Positions 46,203 to 54,474 of a DNA stretch of 64,000 nt are shown in pieces. The translations under genes were made by a program, and so were the position numbers. The stretch is from an uncultured Pseudomonadales bacterium (GTDB taxonomy: Bacteria > Pseudomonadota > Gammaproteobacteria > Pseudomonadales > Azotimanducaceae): contig CATOTI010000002.1 in NCBI GenBank assembly GCA_951813295.1, positions 3,234,522 to 3,298,521 of the forward strand, read 5' to 3'. Below the pieces are notes generated by a model. The model saw only the letters and a program-made list of their open reading frames with translations, was not told the DNA's origin and made no database searches. How positions within the stretch are numbered: the stretch's first letter is position 1; every line of letters starts with the position of its first letter.

Positions 46203-46675
46203 AGAGTCCTCGAACGCGCGGAAACGAGCACAAACTATAGCCGACACCACTTGAATTCGACCGAATCGCCTGAACTCGACGGCCCGTCGTTGACGCGTTC
46301 GAATTTCTCGAACGAAGCCTTCCGGTGAACACGCCCACAGCCCGGGGCCCCGCGCGCAAAGCGCGCAGGGAGGAACGACGCTCGGCGATTCCGCGCCGAA
46401 CTGGGCGCGCGGCGAGATTCCCCATCCGCCAACTCAGACTCCACGCCGATCCGGCGGGGGCGTGGGGGCGGAGCCCCCACAAGAAAGAGCAAGCTGCAAT
46501 CCAGCCTCCTCCTCTGGCAAGTCAAAGCTTCCCAGCGAACCGAGCTACCGCTTCCCAGCGAGCCACTCCACGTTGCACTGCCGCTCTCCCCCGCATACGA
46601 TCCGCGCCTTCGTTCCCCCACCGAGACCTCCGTGACCCGCGCAACCGACCACTTTTTGCTAGAGAACGTCACACC

Positions 46676-46851
46676 GATGGCCTATTGCCATCTGGTGGAC
46701 GTGACCGTTTGTTGGTCCCGGCTGCAATCGATGACGCATGGTTCGGTGACGGTCATCCACCGTGTCAGGGGTAACGATCCCGGAGCCTGAAGGTTCAAAA
46801 AGGATCGAGATGAATAAGCCCCGACGGTGACACCCTCGGGGCTTTTTTTTT
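46676..46851 (+). ncRNA. Candidate structured leader RNA or small RNA upstream of the MFS gene
   Basis: A chain of helices ends in an intrinsic terminator: GATGGC/GCCATC (46676-46681 with 46687-46692), a long stem GGTGGA-cg-TGACCG (46694-46707) pairing with CGGTCATCCACC (46750-46761), then CAGGGG...CCTG, then the terminator. It lies 60 bases before the MFS start, so a transcription-attenuating leader (riboswitch-like) or a free-standing small RNA is possible. I do not recognise any known riboswitch core or 6S RNA. Confidence 0.45.
46816..46851 (+). terminator. Rho-independent terminator before the MFS gene
   Basis: AAGCCCCGA (46816-46824) pairs with TCGGGGCTT (46836-46844), followed by a run of nine T residues ending at 46851. 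No plus-strand protein gene precedes it, so it ends either a small RNA or an attenuated mRNA leader of the transporter gene. Confidence 0.85.
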
Positions 46852-46911
46852 GCTCGATCGTTAATGTTCGCGGTCCGACGCCACAAGTGGACGATCGCGT
46901 GGAGATTCGTG

Positions 46912-48180
46912 ATGAACGACCGCTTGAGCGACACCGAGCCCGAACGTAGCGGGGTCGATCCCGATCTCATTCGCGCGCTTCGGCGAAACCTGCCCGCGAC
47001 CTTGAGCCTGAGCTTTTTTCAGGTGTTCACGTTCCTGATGCCGGTGATCGTGATCTTTTTCGAGACCCGGGGGTTGTCGCTCTCGGAGGTCCTGCTGTTG
47101 CAGGCCTGGTTCGGGGTTCTGTTGCTCGTCTGCGAAGTGCCGTCCGGCTATATCGCCGACATGCTGGGTCGGCGCGGCGCGATCATCGTCGGCGCGCTCT
47201 TTCTTGGCATGGGTCAGACCGTCGTGGTCTTTGCACACGGTTTCTGGGAACTCGCGGTGTTCGAGGGGTGTCTCGCGATCGGGATGGCGTTGATCTCGGG
47301 CGCGGACCTGGCACTCCTCTACGACACGGAACTCGTACTCGAGCGCGACAACGATTCGTCCGGTCGCCAGAAGGCGGTGCGGCGGATCTTCATCGCCCGA
47401 AACCTGTCCGAAGCGCTTTCGGCGATCGGCACGTCCGTGCTGCTCGTTTTCGTGACACTGAACGAGATCGTGGTCGCGCAGGCGTTCTTCGGCTGGTTGC
47501 CGCTCGTGATCGCGTTTTTGTTGGTTGAACCGCCGCGCAAGCGCATGGCGTCAGGTGATCACCGCGGCAATCTGGCGCGTATCTTGAGGGAAGTCTTGGT
47601 TGACGATCGTGTGTTGCGCCTCGTTTTCCTGGCGTTGGCCGTCTGGGCGCTCACCACGATGTATGCCGCGTGGTTGACTCAGGCGTACTGGCGCGAGGAG
47701 GGCGTCGAGCTTGTCTACTTCGGCTACATCTGGGGCGCGCTCTCGTTGATCGCTGCGATCTCGGGTCAGTACGCCCAGAGGATCGAGGAACGGATCGGCA
47801 CCCCAGCGACGTTGTTGTTGATGGGGGTAGGACCAGTGGCTGGCTATCTCGCGTATGGGTTTCTCGGCGTCGCTTCGGCGATCGCCGTGAGTTCGCTCTT
47901 CTACGTCTGCCGTGGCGTAGGGCTCGTGGTGCTACGCGATGCGCTCAATCGACGGGTCTCGAGTGAGTACCGTGCCACCGCGAATTCGCTCGCGAGCTTC
48001 GGGTTCCGTGCCGCGTTCGCGTTGACCGCGCCCGTGGTAGGCGCGGCGCTCGATCTCTGGGGGCTCAACACCACGCTGCTCCTGCTCGCGGCCGCCAGCG
48101 GGGCGATCTCGGTCTCGATCCTCGTGCCGCTGATGTTCGCGGCACGGGACGCATCGTCTGTCGAGCCGGTGGAGGCCTGA
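46912..48180 (+). CDS. MFS transporter
   Basis: 422 residues from ATG 46912, preceded by GGAGATTCGTG. About twelve hydrophobic segments. The loop after segment two has the MFS motif A remnant ADMLGRRGAIIVG, and SGADLALLYDTELV follows segment four. Sequence resembles drug/metabolite antiporters of the major facilitator superfamily. Substrate unknown. Expression may depend on the terminator 60 bases upstream. It converges on the F420 operon with seven bases between the stops. Confidence 0.9.
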   Translation: MNDRLSDTEPERSGVDPDLIRALRRNLPATLSLSFFQVFTFLMPVIVIFFETRGLSLSEVLLLQAWFGVLLLVCEVPSGYIADMLGRRGAIIVGALFLGMGQTVVVFAHGFWELAVFEGCLAIGMALISGADLALLYDTELVLERDNDSSGRQKAVRRIFIARNLSEALSAIGTSVLLVFVTLNEIVVAQAFFGWLPLVIAFLLVEPPRKRMASGDHRGNLARILREVLVDDRVLRLVFLALAVWALTTMYAAWLTQAYWREEGVELVYFGYIWGALSLIAAISGQYAQRIEERIGTPATLLLMGVGPVAGYLAYGFLGVASAIAVSSLFYVCRGVGLVVLRDALNRRVSSEYRATANSLASFGFRAAFALTAPVVGAALDLWGLNTTLLLLAAASGAISVSILVPLMFAARDASSVEPVEA

Positions 48181-48187
48181 GTTCGGC

Positions 48188-50653
48188 TCAGTCGATGGAG
48201 GCGAGCGAAATCTCGTTGCGCACGAGGTCGTGCGTACGTTTGCGCTCGTACTTCTTCGCCGGCGTGTTGACGATGTCGGTCAGTTCTCCCGCGGCCATGC
48301 CTTTGTCGATCAGTTCCTGGTCGACGTCGCCGTAGGCGGTCGATCGTTGGCGAGGGTTGCGCCCCGCGGACTCGATCATCTCGATCATCTGCTGGGGTGA
48401 GGTCTCTTGACCGTGCGCAGCGCCGGCGGCACGGGTGATGCTCTCGTTCATGAGTGTGCCGCCGAGGTCGTTGCAGCCGGCGTTCAGGGCAGCGACCACG
48501 CCTTCGTGACCCATCTTCACCCAGCTCGCCTGGATGTTCGTGACGTGCGGGTGCAAGGCGAGGCGGGCGACGGAATGCACGAGAATCGCCTCGCGGAAGG
48601 TCGGTCCGCGACGCGCTTTGCCTTTGAGGTAGAGCGGCGCTTCCATGTGTACGAACGGCAGCGGGACGAATTCGGTGAAACCGCCCGTCTTGATCTGCAG
48701 GTCGCGCACGCGGATCAGGTGACGGGCCCAATGCTGGGGTTGGTCGACGTGGCCGTACATGATCGTGGCGGTCGTGTTGAAGCCGACTTCATGTGCGGTC
48801 TCCATCACTTCGAGCCACTGATCGGTGTTGATCTTGTCCGGGCAAATCACCGCGCGAACTTCGTCGTCGAGGATTTCGGCGGCGGTCCCCGGCAGTGTAT
48901 CGAGACCCACACCCTTCAGTTCGAGCAGATAGTCCTTGAGCGAGAGATTGGAGGTCGCCGCGCCCTGCCAGACTTCGAGTGGTGAGAACGCGTGCACGTG
49001 CATCTCGGGCACGGCTTCTTTTACAGCTTTGACGATCTCGAGGTAGGTCTGGCTCGTGTATTCGGGATGGATGCCGCCCTGCATGCAGACTTCGGTGCCG
49101 CCACGATCCCAGGCTTCGGTCACCCGCCGCTGAATCTCTTCCGCGCCGAGATCGTATGGCCGGCCGCGCAGGTTCTCGGCGAGTTTGCCTTTGGAGAACG
49201 CACAGAACTGGCATTTGAAGTAGCAGATGTTGGTGTAGTTGATGTTGCGATTCACGACGTAGGAGACGGTTTCGCCGTTGGTCGTTTCACGCAGACGGTT
49301 GGCGGCTTGTACGACGGCGGAAAAATCGTCGCCTCGAGCTCGAATCAGTCGCACGATCTCGGTCTCGCTCAAGAGTGCTTCGCGCTCGACTTTCGCGATG
49401 ATCGCGGCGATGTCGGGCGATACGTCTCTGGGCTCGGCGATGATCTGATCCAGCACTTCCTGCGGCGGGGCGGTTTCATCACCCGGCGACCAGGTGTCGG
49501 TGCGGGGATGGCCTTCGCCATCGATCGCGTCGAGGAGCTTCGTGTGGAGGCCCTCGTCTGCCCACCGCGAGATGTCTAGCAGGTAGCTCGGGTAGATCGT
49601 CAGGCGCTCCTCGAGCTGCTTGCCCGCCGACCGGGTCTCGGTGGCGAGTTCGTCGAGATGTGGCCACGGCGCTTCCGGATTGACGAAGTCCGGGGTCAGC
49701 GGTGACACGCCACCCCAATCGTTGATGCCGGCATCGACGATCTTCGCGAGGACGCCGGGGCTGAGGTTGGGCGGCGCCTGCACACTCATTTGTGCGCCAA
49801 AGATGATTCTCGCGATGGCGATCGTCCACAGGAGCTCGTCGAGATCGGGTTCCGGCGCTTCACGCATCTTGGTGCCCGGCTTCGCGCGGAAGTTCTGGAC
49901 GATGATTTCCTGGATATGGCCGCGGCGCTCTTGGATCTCTCGAATGGCGAGCAGTGATTCGATGCGTTCGCATCGGGTCTCGCCAATACCTATCAGAATG
50001 CCGGTCGTGAACGGGATTTTCTGTGCGCCGGCGTCATCGAGCGTTTTGAGACGAACGGCGGGGACCTTGTCGGGGGAGCCGTAGTGCGGCATGCCTTTCT
50101 CGGTCAGTCGTTCCGACGTCGACTCCAACATGATGCCCATGGACGGTGCGACGGGTCGGAGGAACGTGATCTCTTCCGGCGTCATGTTGCCCGGGTTCAG
50201 GTGCGGGAAGAGGCCTGTTTCCTCGAAGACGGCTTTAGCGGCGTCGTGCAGGTACTCGAGGGTGGTGGCGTAGCCGTGTTCGGCGAGCCATTCGCGGGCA
50301 GCCTTGTAGCGTAGCTCCGGTTTCTCGCCGAGGGTGAAGAGGGCTTCTTTGCAACCCATGGCGGCGCCCTGGCGGGCGACCTCGAGCACTTCGTCGATCG
50401 ACATGAAGACGTTGTCGAGCTTGCTCGGGGTGGTTGCAAACGTGCAGTAGTGGCAGACGTCGCGACAGAGGTGCGTCAAGGGGATAAAAACCTTGCGCGA
50501 GTAGGTGACGACGTTGAAGAACCCTTCGTCGCGGATTACCCCGGCGACATCGGCCAGGGCCTTCGTATCTTCGAATGACGCAAGCTCCAGAGCTTCTTCG
50601 TCAGTGGGTAGGATCCCGGTTTGAGCGCGCTCCAGAACGTGTTCGATCGTCAT
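48188..50653 (-). CDS. fbiC: FO synthase (fused CofG-CofH radical SAM enzyme)
   Basis: 821 residues holding two radical SAM modules. The CofG part has C63-x3-C67-x2-C70 in HLCRDVCHYCTFA; the CofH part has its cluster near residue 480 in NICYFKCQFCAFSKG, with GGIHPEYTSQTYL and HAFSPLEVWQGA. Together they make the deazaflavin FO from tyrosine and 5-amino-6-ribitylaminouracil. The fused form is the actinobacterial type; archaea have separate genes. It is the last gene of the F420 operon, 110 bases after cofC. Confidence 0.97.
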   Translation of the reverse strand: MTIEHVLERAQTGILPTDEEALELASFEDTKALADVAGVIRDEGFFNVVTYSRKVFIPLTHLCRDVCHYCTFATTPSKLDNVFMSIDEVLEVARQGAAMGCKEALFTLGEKPELRYKAAREWLAEHGYATTLEYLHDAAKAVFEETGLFPHLNPGNMTPEEITFLRPVAPSMGIMLESTSERLTEKGMPHYGSPDKVPAVRLKTLDDAGAQKIPFTTGILIGIGETRCERIESLLAIREIQERRGHIQEIIVQNFRAKPGTKMREAPEPDLDELLWTIAIARIIFGAQMSVQAPPNLSPGVLAKIVDAGINDWGGVSPLTPDFVNPEAPWPHLDELATETRSAGKQLEERLTIYPSYLLDISRWADEGLHTKLLDAIDGEGHPRTDTWSPGDETAPPQEVLDQIIAEPRDVSPDIAAIIAKVEREALLSETEIVRLIRARGDDFSAVVQAANRLRETTNGETVSYVVNRNINYTNICYFKCQFCAFSKGKLAENLRGRPYDLGAEEIQRRVTEAWDRGGTEVCMQGGIHPEYTSQTYLEIVKAVKEAVPEMHVHAFSPLEVWQGAATSNLSLKDYLLELKGVGLDTLPGTAAEILDDEVRAVICPDKINTDQWLEVMETAHEVGFNTTATIMYGHVDQPQHWARHLIRVRDLQIKTGGFTEFVPLPFVHMEAPLYLKGKARRGPTFREAILVHSVARLALHPHVTNIQASWVKMGHEGVVAALNAGCNDLGGTLMNESITRAAGAAHGQETSPQQMIEMIESAGRNPRQRSTAYGDVDQELIDKGMAAGELTDIVNTPAKKYERKRTHDLVRNEISLASID

Positions 50654-50763
50654 TCGCTATCCTGCTTTTTCGTTTGGCTTCGTCTATTCCGCCGCAGGTT
50701 CATGCCGGCGAACTAAGTAAGCCTTGGGTGGGACGAGGGGGCTCTTTTCGAGCGCTCGTCTGC

Positions 50764-51438
50764 TTAAGGTGGCGATGGATTATGGAGACGGGGCAGCCGC
50801 GACGCCACTCCACTGGTTTTGAGGAATCGGGCCGTGTGATTTTCCGCGGAAGCTCGAGCGACGGCCGCGAGTTCTGAAACTGTGTCGACGTCGGTGGCAA
50901 AGCTCGGGGCTCGGACGATACGAGGTTCGATACCGACCTCCCGCGCCGCCGCGACGTGCGGCAGAAAACTCTTGCCGTCGAAGAGATATCGATGGCGGTT
51001 CGGCGGCGTGCTCAACGATCCGTTGGTGCCGATGTCGCTGCCATCCGGGATGACCGTGATGTCGACGTGCTCGCGGAGAATCTCGTCGATATCCGCGGCT
51101 GTAATGAGCGGTACGTCGCCGGGAATGAAGAACGTCGTCGCGTCCGGTGAGCGGGAACGCACGAAATCGCTCGCCTCTGTTACCGCCCCGATCAGATCGC
51201 TTGCTTGATCCGGATAGACCTCGACGGCGAACCGGTCGGCATATTGCCGGGCTTCGGGTGCACGTGAGATCAAGAGCACGTGATCGAGTGCCTCGTGCGA
51301 GGACAGCGTCGACAGCACGTCGGAGAGCATCGCCTCGACCAGGCCCTCTCGCTCGGCTTCCGTCAAGTGAGGGGCGAGGCGGCGCTTGGCGCCTTTGAGC
51401 CCCTTGAACGGGACGAGTGCCCAGACATCGCGCGTCAT
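50764..51438 (-). CDS. cofC: Phospholactate/PEP guanylyltransferase (CofC/FbiD)
   Basis: 224 residues. WALVPFKGLKGAKRRLAP is the nucleotide-binding start; FFIPGDVPLITAADI is the metal site, with SDIGTNGSL and FATDVDTVSEL further on. It activates a three-carbon phosphoacid with GTP for transfer to FO. Depending on lineage that acid is 2-phospholactate, phosphoenolpyruvate or 3-phosphoglycerate, and the sequence alone does not let me choose. It follows cofD after four bases. Confidence 0.95.
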   Translation of the reverse strand: MTRDVWALVPFKGLKGAKRRLAPHLTEAEREGLVEAMLSDVLSTLSSHEALDHVLLISRAPEARQYADRFAVEVYPDQASDLIGAVTEASDFVRSRSPDATTFFIPGDVPLITAADIDEILREHVDITVIPDGSDIGTNGSLSTPPNRHRYLFDGKSFLPHVAAAREVGIEPRIVRAPSFATDVDTVSELAAVARASAENHTARFLKTSGVASRLPRLHNPSPP

Positions 51439-51442
51439 CGGA

Positions 51443-52363
51443 TCACGCCAGGAGACCGAGCACGAACTTCGCGAGGTCGATTCGGTCGTCGAGGCTCTTC
51501 ATCACAGTCTGTGTCACGTGGGCTTTCATGCCGAGTGCCTGGACATCGTTGGCGGCATCGGCGTCGAGTTCATCGATTACGAAGGTATCGACGAGATCCT
51601 GGTAATGCGCTGCGACGGAGGCGGTGGTGGCCGGAATCGAAAGCTCCCGCATCATCTTCGCGGTTGGCCCTTTGATCGCCTGCCCGTGCACGATCGGTGA
51701 GATGGCGATGATCGGGGCACCGCTCGCTTTCATTCGTTCGCGCATCCGGGGAACGTCGAGTACCGGGTCGACCGAAACGAATGGGTTCGATGGGCAGATC
51801 ACGATCGCGTCCAGGCCGTCGAAATCGATTTTCGGGTTGAGGGTCGCGGCCTCGATTCCGTCGAAGGCGAAGCCCGTCACCGACGGTTCGCAACGATCGC
51901 GAACGAAATAGTGCTGGAACTTGAGGGGCCCGTCGGGTGTGTGGACGATCGTGCGGATCGGATCGTCGCTCATCGGCAGGATCGGGAAATCGACACCCCA
52001 CGCTTTGGCGACATGCGCCGTCGCTTCCGTCAGGGTCTGTCCGTCGCTCAGCAATTCGCGGCGTCGGACGTGTAGTGCCAGGTCCCGGTCGCCGAGTCGG
52101 AACCACGTTTTGCCGCCGAGTTCCTCGAACGATTCGATGAACTGCCAGGACTCGTCGCGGCGGCCCCAGCCGAGTTCGGTATTCGAACGATCGGCCAGGG
52201 TGTAGGTCAGCGTGTCGATATCCGGGGAGATGTGGAAGCCGAGGTGGTCGAAATCATCGCCCGTGTTGACGACGAATTGGACCTCCGTCGGATCCAGGCA
52301 GTGGGCCATTCCCAGGCAGAGTTTCGCGCCGCCCACGCCGCCCGTGAGGGCGAGCACTTTCAT
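51443..52363 (-). CDS. cofD: F420-0 synthase, 2-phospho-L-lactate transferase (CofD/FbiA)
   Basis: 306 residues: VLALTGGVGGAKLCLGMA at the N-terminus, VVNTGDDFDHLGFHISPDIDTL, RLGDRDLALHV, and ICPSNPFVSVDPVLDVP with SPIVHGQAIKGPTAKMM near the end. These are the GDP-binding and FO-binding motifs of the family. It moves the phosphoacid unit from the GDP-activated donor to FO. Its ATG overlaps the cofE stop as ATGA. Confidence 0.97.
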   Translation of the reverse strand: MKVLALTGGVGGAKLCLGMAHCLDPTEVQFVVNTGDDFDHLGFHISPDIDTLTYTLADRSNTELGWGRRDESWQFIESFEELGGKTWFRLGDRDLALHVRRRELLSDGQTLTEATAHVAKAWGVDFPILPMSDDPIRTIVHTPDGPLKFQHYFVRDRCEPSVTGFAFDGIEAATLNPKIDFDGLDAIVICPSNPFVSVDPVLDVPRMRERMKASGAPIIAISPIVHGQAIKGPTAKMMRELSIPATTASVAAHYQDLVDTFVIDELDADAANDVQALGMKAHVTQTVMKSLDDRIDLAKFVLGLLA

Positions 52364-53133
52364 CGGAAGAGGTCTTCTTCTAGCGGACGGTTGATGATCC
52401 GCGCGGTTTGGTCTGTGACGTCTTCGGGCGAAGCGAGGGGGAGCCCGCGCACGAGCGCGGCGGGTGTCTTCTCGGTGGTCTCGCCCATCAGAAGCGTGGC
52501 CGCCGTCGCGATGCTATCGGCGCGATTGATCAGCGTGACCTTGAGTTCACGGCCGTACATATCGACTCCACCGCGGTGATCGTCGAGCACCGTCATTCCC
52601 GCCGCGCCGATCGCGATTCCGATCGTGCCCATTCGCCAGGGCCGGTTGGTGCTGTCCGTGATGAGCACGCCTACGTGGATGCCCGTCCTTTCGAGGAACG
52701 CGTCACGGATCGCCCGCGCGCTCGCGTCGGGGTCGACGGGTAGGAGTAGCGCCGTCTCGCCGTCACCGTGATCGATATTCGACTGGTCGACGCCCGCGTG
52801 GGCACCGACGATCCCGAGGTTGTGGCGCATGATGAGCACGCCCGGCTTTTTACGCAGGATCTCGTCGGATTCGTCGAGGATGAGTTGTACGAGGCGCGGG
52901 TCTTTGTCCGTCTCGACGGCGAGTGCCTTGGCCTCGTCAGAAGCGGTGACATCGGTAAGCGCGATCTGGCGCCCCTCGGCTTTCGAAACGATTTTCTGCG
53001 CGATCGCGACGATATCGCCATCGACGAGGTCGATGCCGTTGTCTTCGATCGCTTGTATGAGAATTGAACCCAGATCGTCTCCGGGTTCGACCATCTTGAT
53101 GCCGGTTAACGGCTCGACTGTCATCGACGCCAT
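52360..53133 (-). CDS. cofE: F420:gamma-glutamyl ligase (CofE/FbiB N-terminal type)
   Basis: 257 residues from ATG 53133. Motifs: IAQKIVSKAEGR, RHNLGIVGAHAGVDQSNID, ITDSTNRPWRMGTIGIAIGAAGM and DMYGRELKVTLINRADSIA. This is the complete CofE module that adds glutamates to F420-0. The C-terminal FMN nitroreductase-like module of mycobacterial FbiB, which reduces dehydro-F420-0, is absent. That bears on which three-carbon donor is used. Confidence 0.96.
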   Translation of the reverse strand: MASMTVEPLTGIKMVEPGDDLGSILIQAIEDNGIDLVDGDIVAIAQKIVSKAEGRQIALTDVTASDEAKALAVETDKDPRLVQLILDESDEILRKKPGVLIMRHNLGIVGAHAGVDQSNIDHGDGETALLLPVDPDASARAIRDAFLERTGIHVGVLITDSTNRPWRMGTIGIAIGAAGMTVLDDHRGGVDMYGRELKVTLINRADSIATAATLLMGETTEKTPAALVRGLPLASPEDVTDQTARIINRPLEEDLFR

Positions 53134-53141
53134 GGGACGTC

Positions 53142-53807
53142 TCAATGATCCTCTTGGCCGACGATCTTGATCCCTGAGTGGGAAATGTCGTGGCGGCGAT
53201 TGATCTGAATCAGGATGCTCGTGAGTGCTTCGGCGGCCGCGGAATTCTCGATCGGACCGGCGTGCCAACCGTTCATGCCCGCTTCTTCGGTGAGTTGGAT
53301 CACCTTGTCGCGTGCGGCCTTTTTGTTGCCGGCGACCAAAACGTCGCATTCGATCTTGACGTCTTCCTGCAATAGGTGCGCGGCGACGTTCTGATAGGCC
53401 GTGACGACGTGGACGTCCTCACCCAGGTGGTCCTGTGCCCGTTTACCGGCGCTACCCTCCGACGGTAGTTGCACGGTGCCGACCTTCGGTGGCACGAGCG
53501 GTACGGTGACGTCGATCAGGATCTTGCCACCGAGCCCGGCCCGGACGGTATCGAGCGTCGAAAGCTGATGCTCGGCCGGTACGGTCAACACGACGATGTC
53601 GCCGGCTGCCGCCGCGTCTGCGTTTTCCATCGCATCAGCAGGCGTTTCCGGGCTGATTTTCTTCAGATTCGCGACGGCGTTTTGCGCCTTCTCGAGCGTG
53701 CGCGAGCCGATCACGATCTTGTAGCCCGCTTTCGACCAGCGGATCGCGAGGCCTGTTCCCAGGTCGCCTGTGCCGCCGAGAATGGCGATTGTTTCTTTGT
53801 CGGCCAA
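53142..53807 (-). CDS. npdG: NADPH-dependent F420 reductase
   Basis: 221 residues from TTG 53807, with GGGGGA six bases upstream; no in-frame ATG lies in the homologous region. ILGGTGDLGTGLAIRWSKAG is the NADP loop and IGSRTLEKA binds the 2'-phosphate. DVHVVTAYQNVAAHLL and GPIENSAAAEALTSILIQINRR match the F420-binding end of the Fno/Npd family. It recycles F420 to F420H2 with NADPH for the LLM enzymes. Eight bases separate it from cofE. Confidence 0.93.
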   Translation of the reverse strand: MADKETIAILGGTGDLGTGLAIRWSKAGYKIVIGSRTLEKAQNAVANLKKISPETPADAMENADAAAAGDIVVLTVPAEHQLSTLDTVRAGLGGKILIDVTVPLVPPKVGTVQLPSEGSAGKRAQDHLGEDVHVVTAYQNVAAHLLQEDVKIECDVLVAGNKKAARDKVIQLTEEAGMNGWHAGPIENSAAAEALTSILIQINRRHDISHSGIKIVGQEDH

Positions 53808-53844
53808 GCCGGGTCCCCCAACGCGAAAGGCGCGGATTATCGGC

Positions 53845-54309
53845 TCATTCGATGGCCTGACGCCACACGTCGCCTTCACTCGTGATGCCGCGCATCACCG
53901 CGATCCGTGCCGGCGTGAGTTTGAGCGCGCCGAAGGACGGATCGTCGGCCGACGGCCAGATCATGCCCGGGTCGTAGCCGACGGGCTCAGGCGCCGACTT
54001 GAAGAGTTCCCAGAGGGCGGTCTTCGATGCTGGACTATTGTCCCATTCGGCTTTGCATTCGAGTTCGACACGTTCGTGCTGCTGGTCCCAATAGGTAAGG
54101 CTCACCCAGGGATTGCCGGCGAGGTGCTTGGCTTTGAGCGATTGCGGGCTCGTCGCGATCCATCCGGTTGATCCCTGCCAGACAGGATGCAGGATACGAG
54201 CGCGGGGCCGGCCGGAGCGATCGACGGTGGCGACCGTGCACCAGACGATTCGATCGACGATGGCGCGGAACTCGGTTTCGATGTCGGCGAAATTCTGGTG
54301 CTCGGGCAT
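53845..54309 (-). CDS. PNPOx-like oxidoreductase, probably F420-binding (FDOR)
   Basis: 154 residues. The split barrel shows VWCTVATVDRSGRPRARILHPVW, TSPQSLKAKHLAGNPWVSLTYW and a C-terminal GALKLTPARIAVMRG. It heads the F420 biosynthesis operon 37 bases before npdG, which supports F420H2 rather than FMN or PLP as cofactor, but this is inference. It diverges from the LLM gene at 54475. Confidence 0.83.
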   Translation of the reverse strand: MPEHQNFADIETEFRAIVDRIVWCTVATVDRSGRPRARILHPVWQGSTGWIATSPQSLKAKHLAGNPWVSLTYWDQQHERVELECKAEWDNSPASKTALWELFKSAPEPVGYDPGMIWPSADDPSFGALKLTPARIAVMRGITSEGDVWRQAIE

Positions 54310-54424
54310 GAAGCCTCCGGTGGATTCGTTAGCGCTCGGATCCTAGCGTGGCTCCCAGGCGTTTCGAAACCGCACGAGTCGCCGACGACGGGCTTCGATT
54401 CACGCGATACTTCGCCCCCAGACG

Positions 54425-54460
54425 CCGCGCGGAAACTCCGTGCGGGTCGAATTCGAATTC
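54425..54460. promoter_or_regulatory. Inverted repeats in the divergent F420-operon/LLM intergenic region
   Basis: In the 165 bases between the PNPOx-like gene and the LLM gene, CCGCGCGGA (54425-54433) and TCCGTGCGG (54437-54445) form a near-perfect hairpin with one G-T pair, and GAATTCGAATTC occupies 54449-54460 just before the LLM ribosome site GAGGAG. Either could be an operator for both transcripts. No clear -10/-35 pair is seen. Confidence 0.35.
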
Positions 54461-54474
54461 TTTGAGGAGATCAC

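Larger units (their letters stand above)
46203..46911. other. Long intergenic region with inverted and direct repeats
   Basis: No convincing gene is present in these 709 bases; the open frames are compositionally random. The left half holds a perfect hairpin GCGCGC-AAA-GCGCGC at 46352-46366 and GTGGGGGC-GGA-GCCCCCAC at 46462-46480, and a 12-base direct repeat GCTTCCCAGCGA at 46527 and 46550. The right half holds the structured RNA candidate and terminator listed separately. It is the only gene-free stretch above 300 bases in the window. Confidence 0.7.

Noticed and set aside
46676..46851. 6S RNA, SRP RNA or a known riboswitch
   Set aside because: I compared by eye with the E. coli 6S and 4.5S sequences and with TPP, cobalamin, FMN, fluoride and cyclic-di-GMP cores; none of their conserved stretches is present.
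46659..46970. A 103-codon minus-strand frame in the long intergenic region
   Set aside because: It covers the terminator hairpin and the start of the MFS gene and has no ribosome site; it is better explained as non-coding.
52360..53133. Full-length FbiB
   Set aside because: The protein stops after the CofE module; no nitroreductase-like C-terminal half can be found in any frame downstream, where cofD begins.
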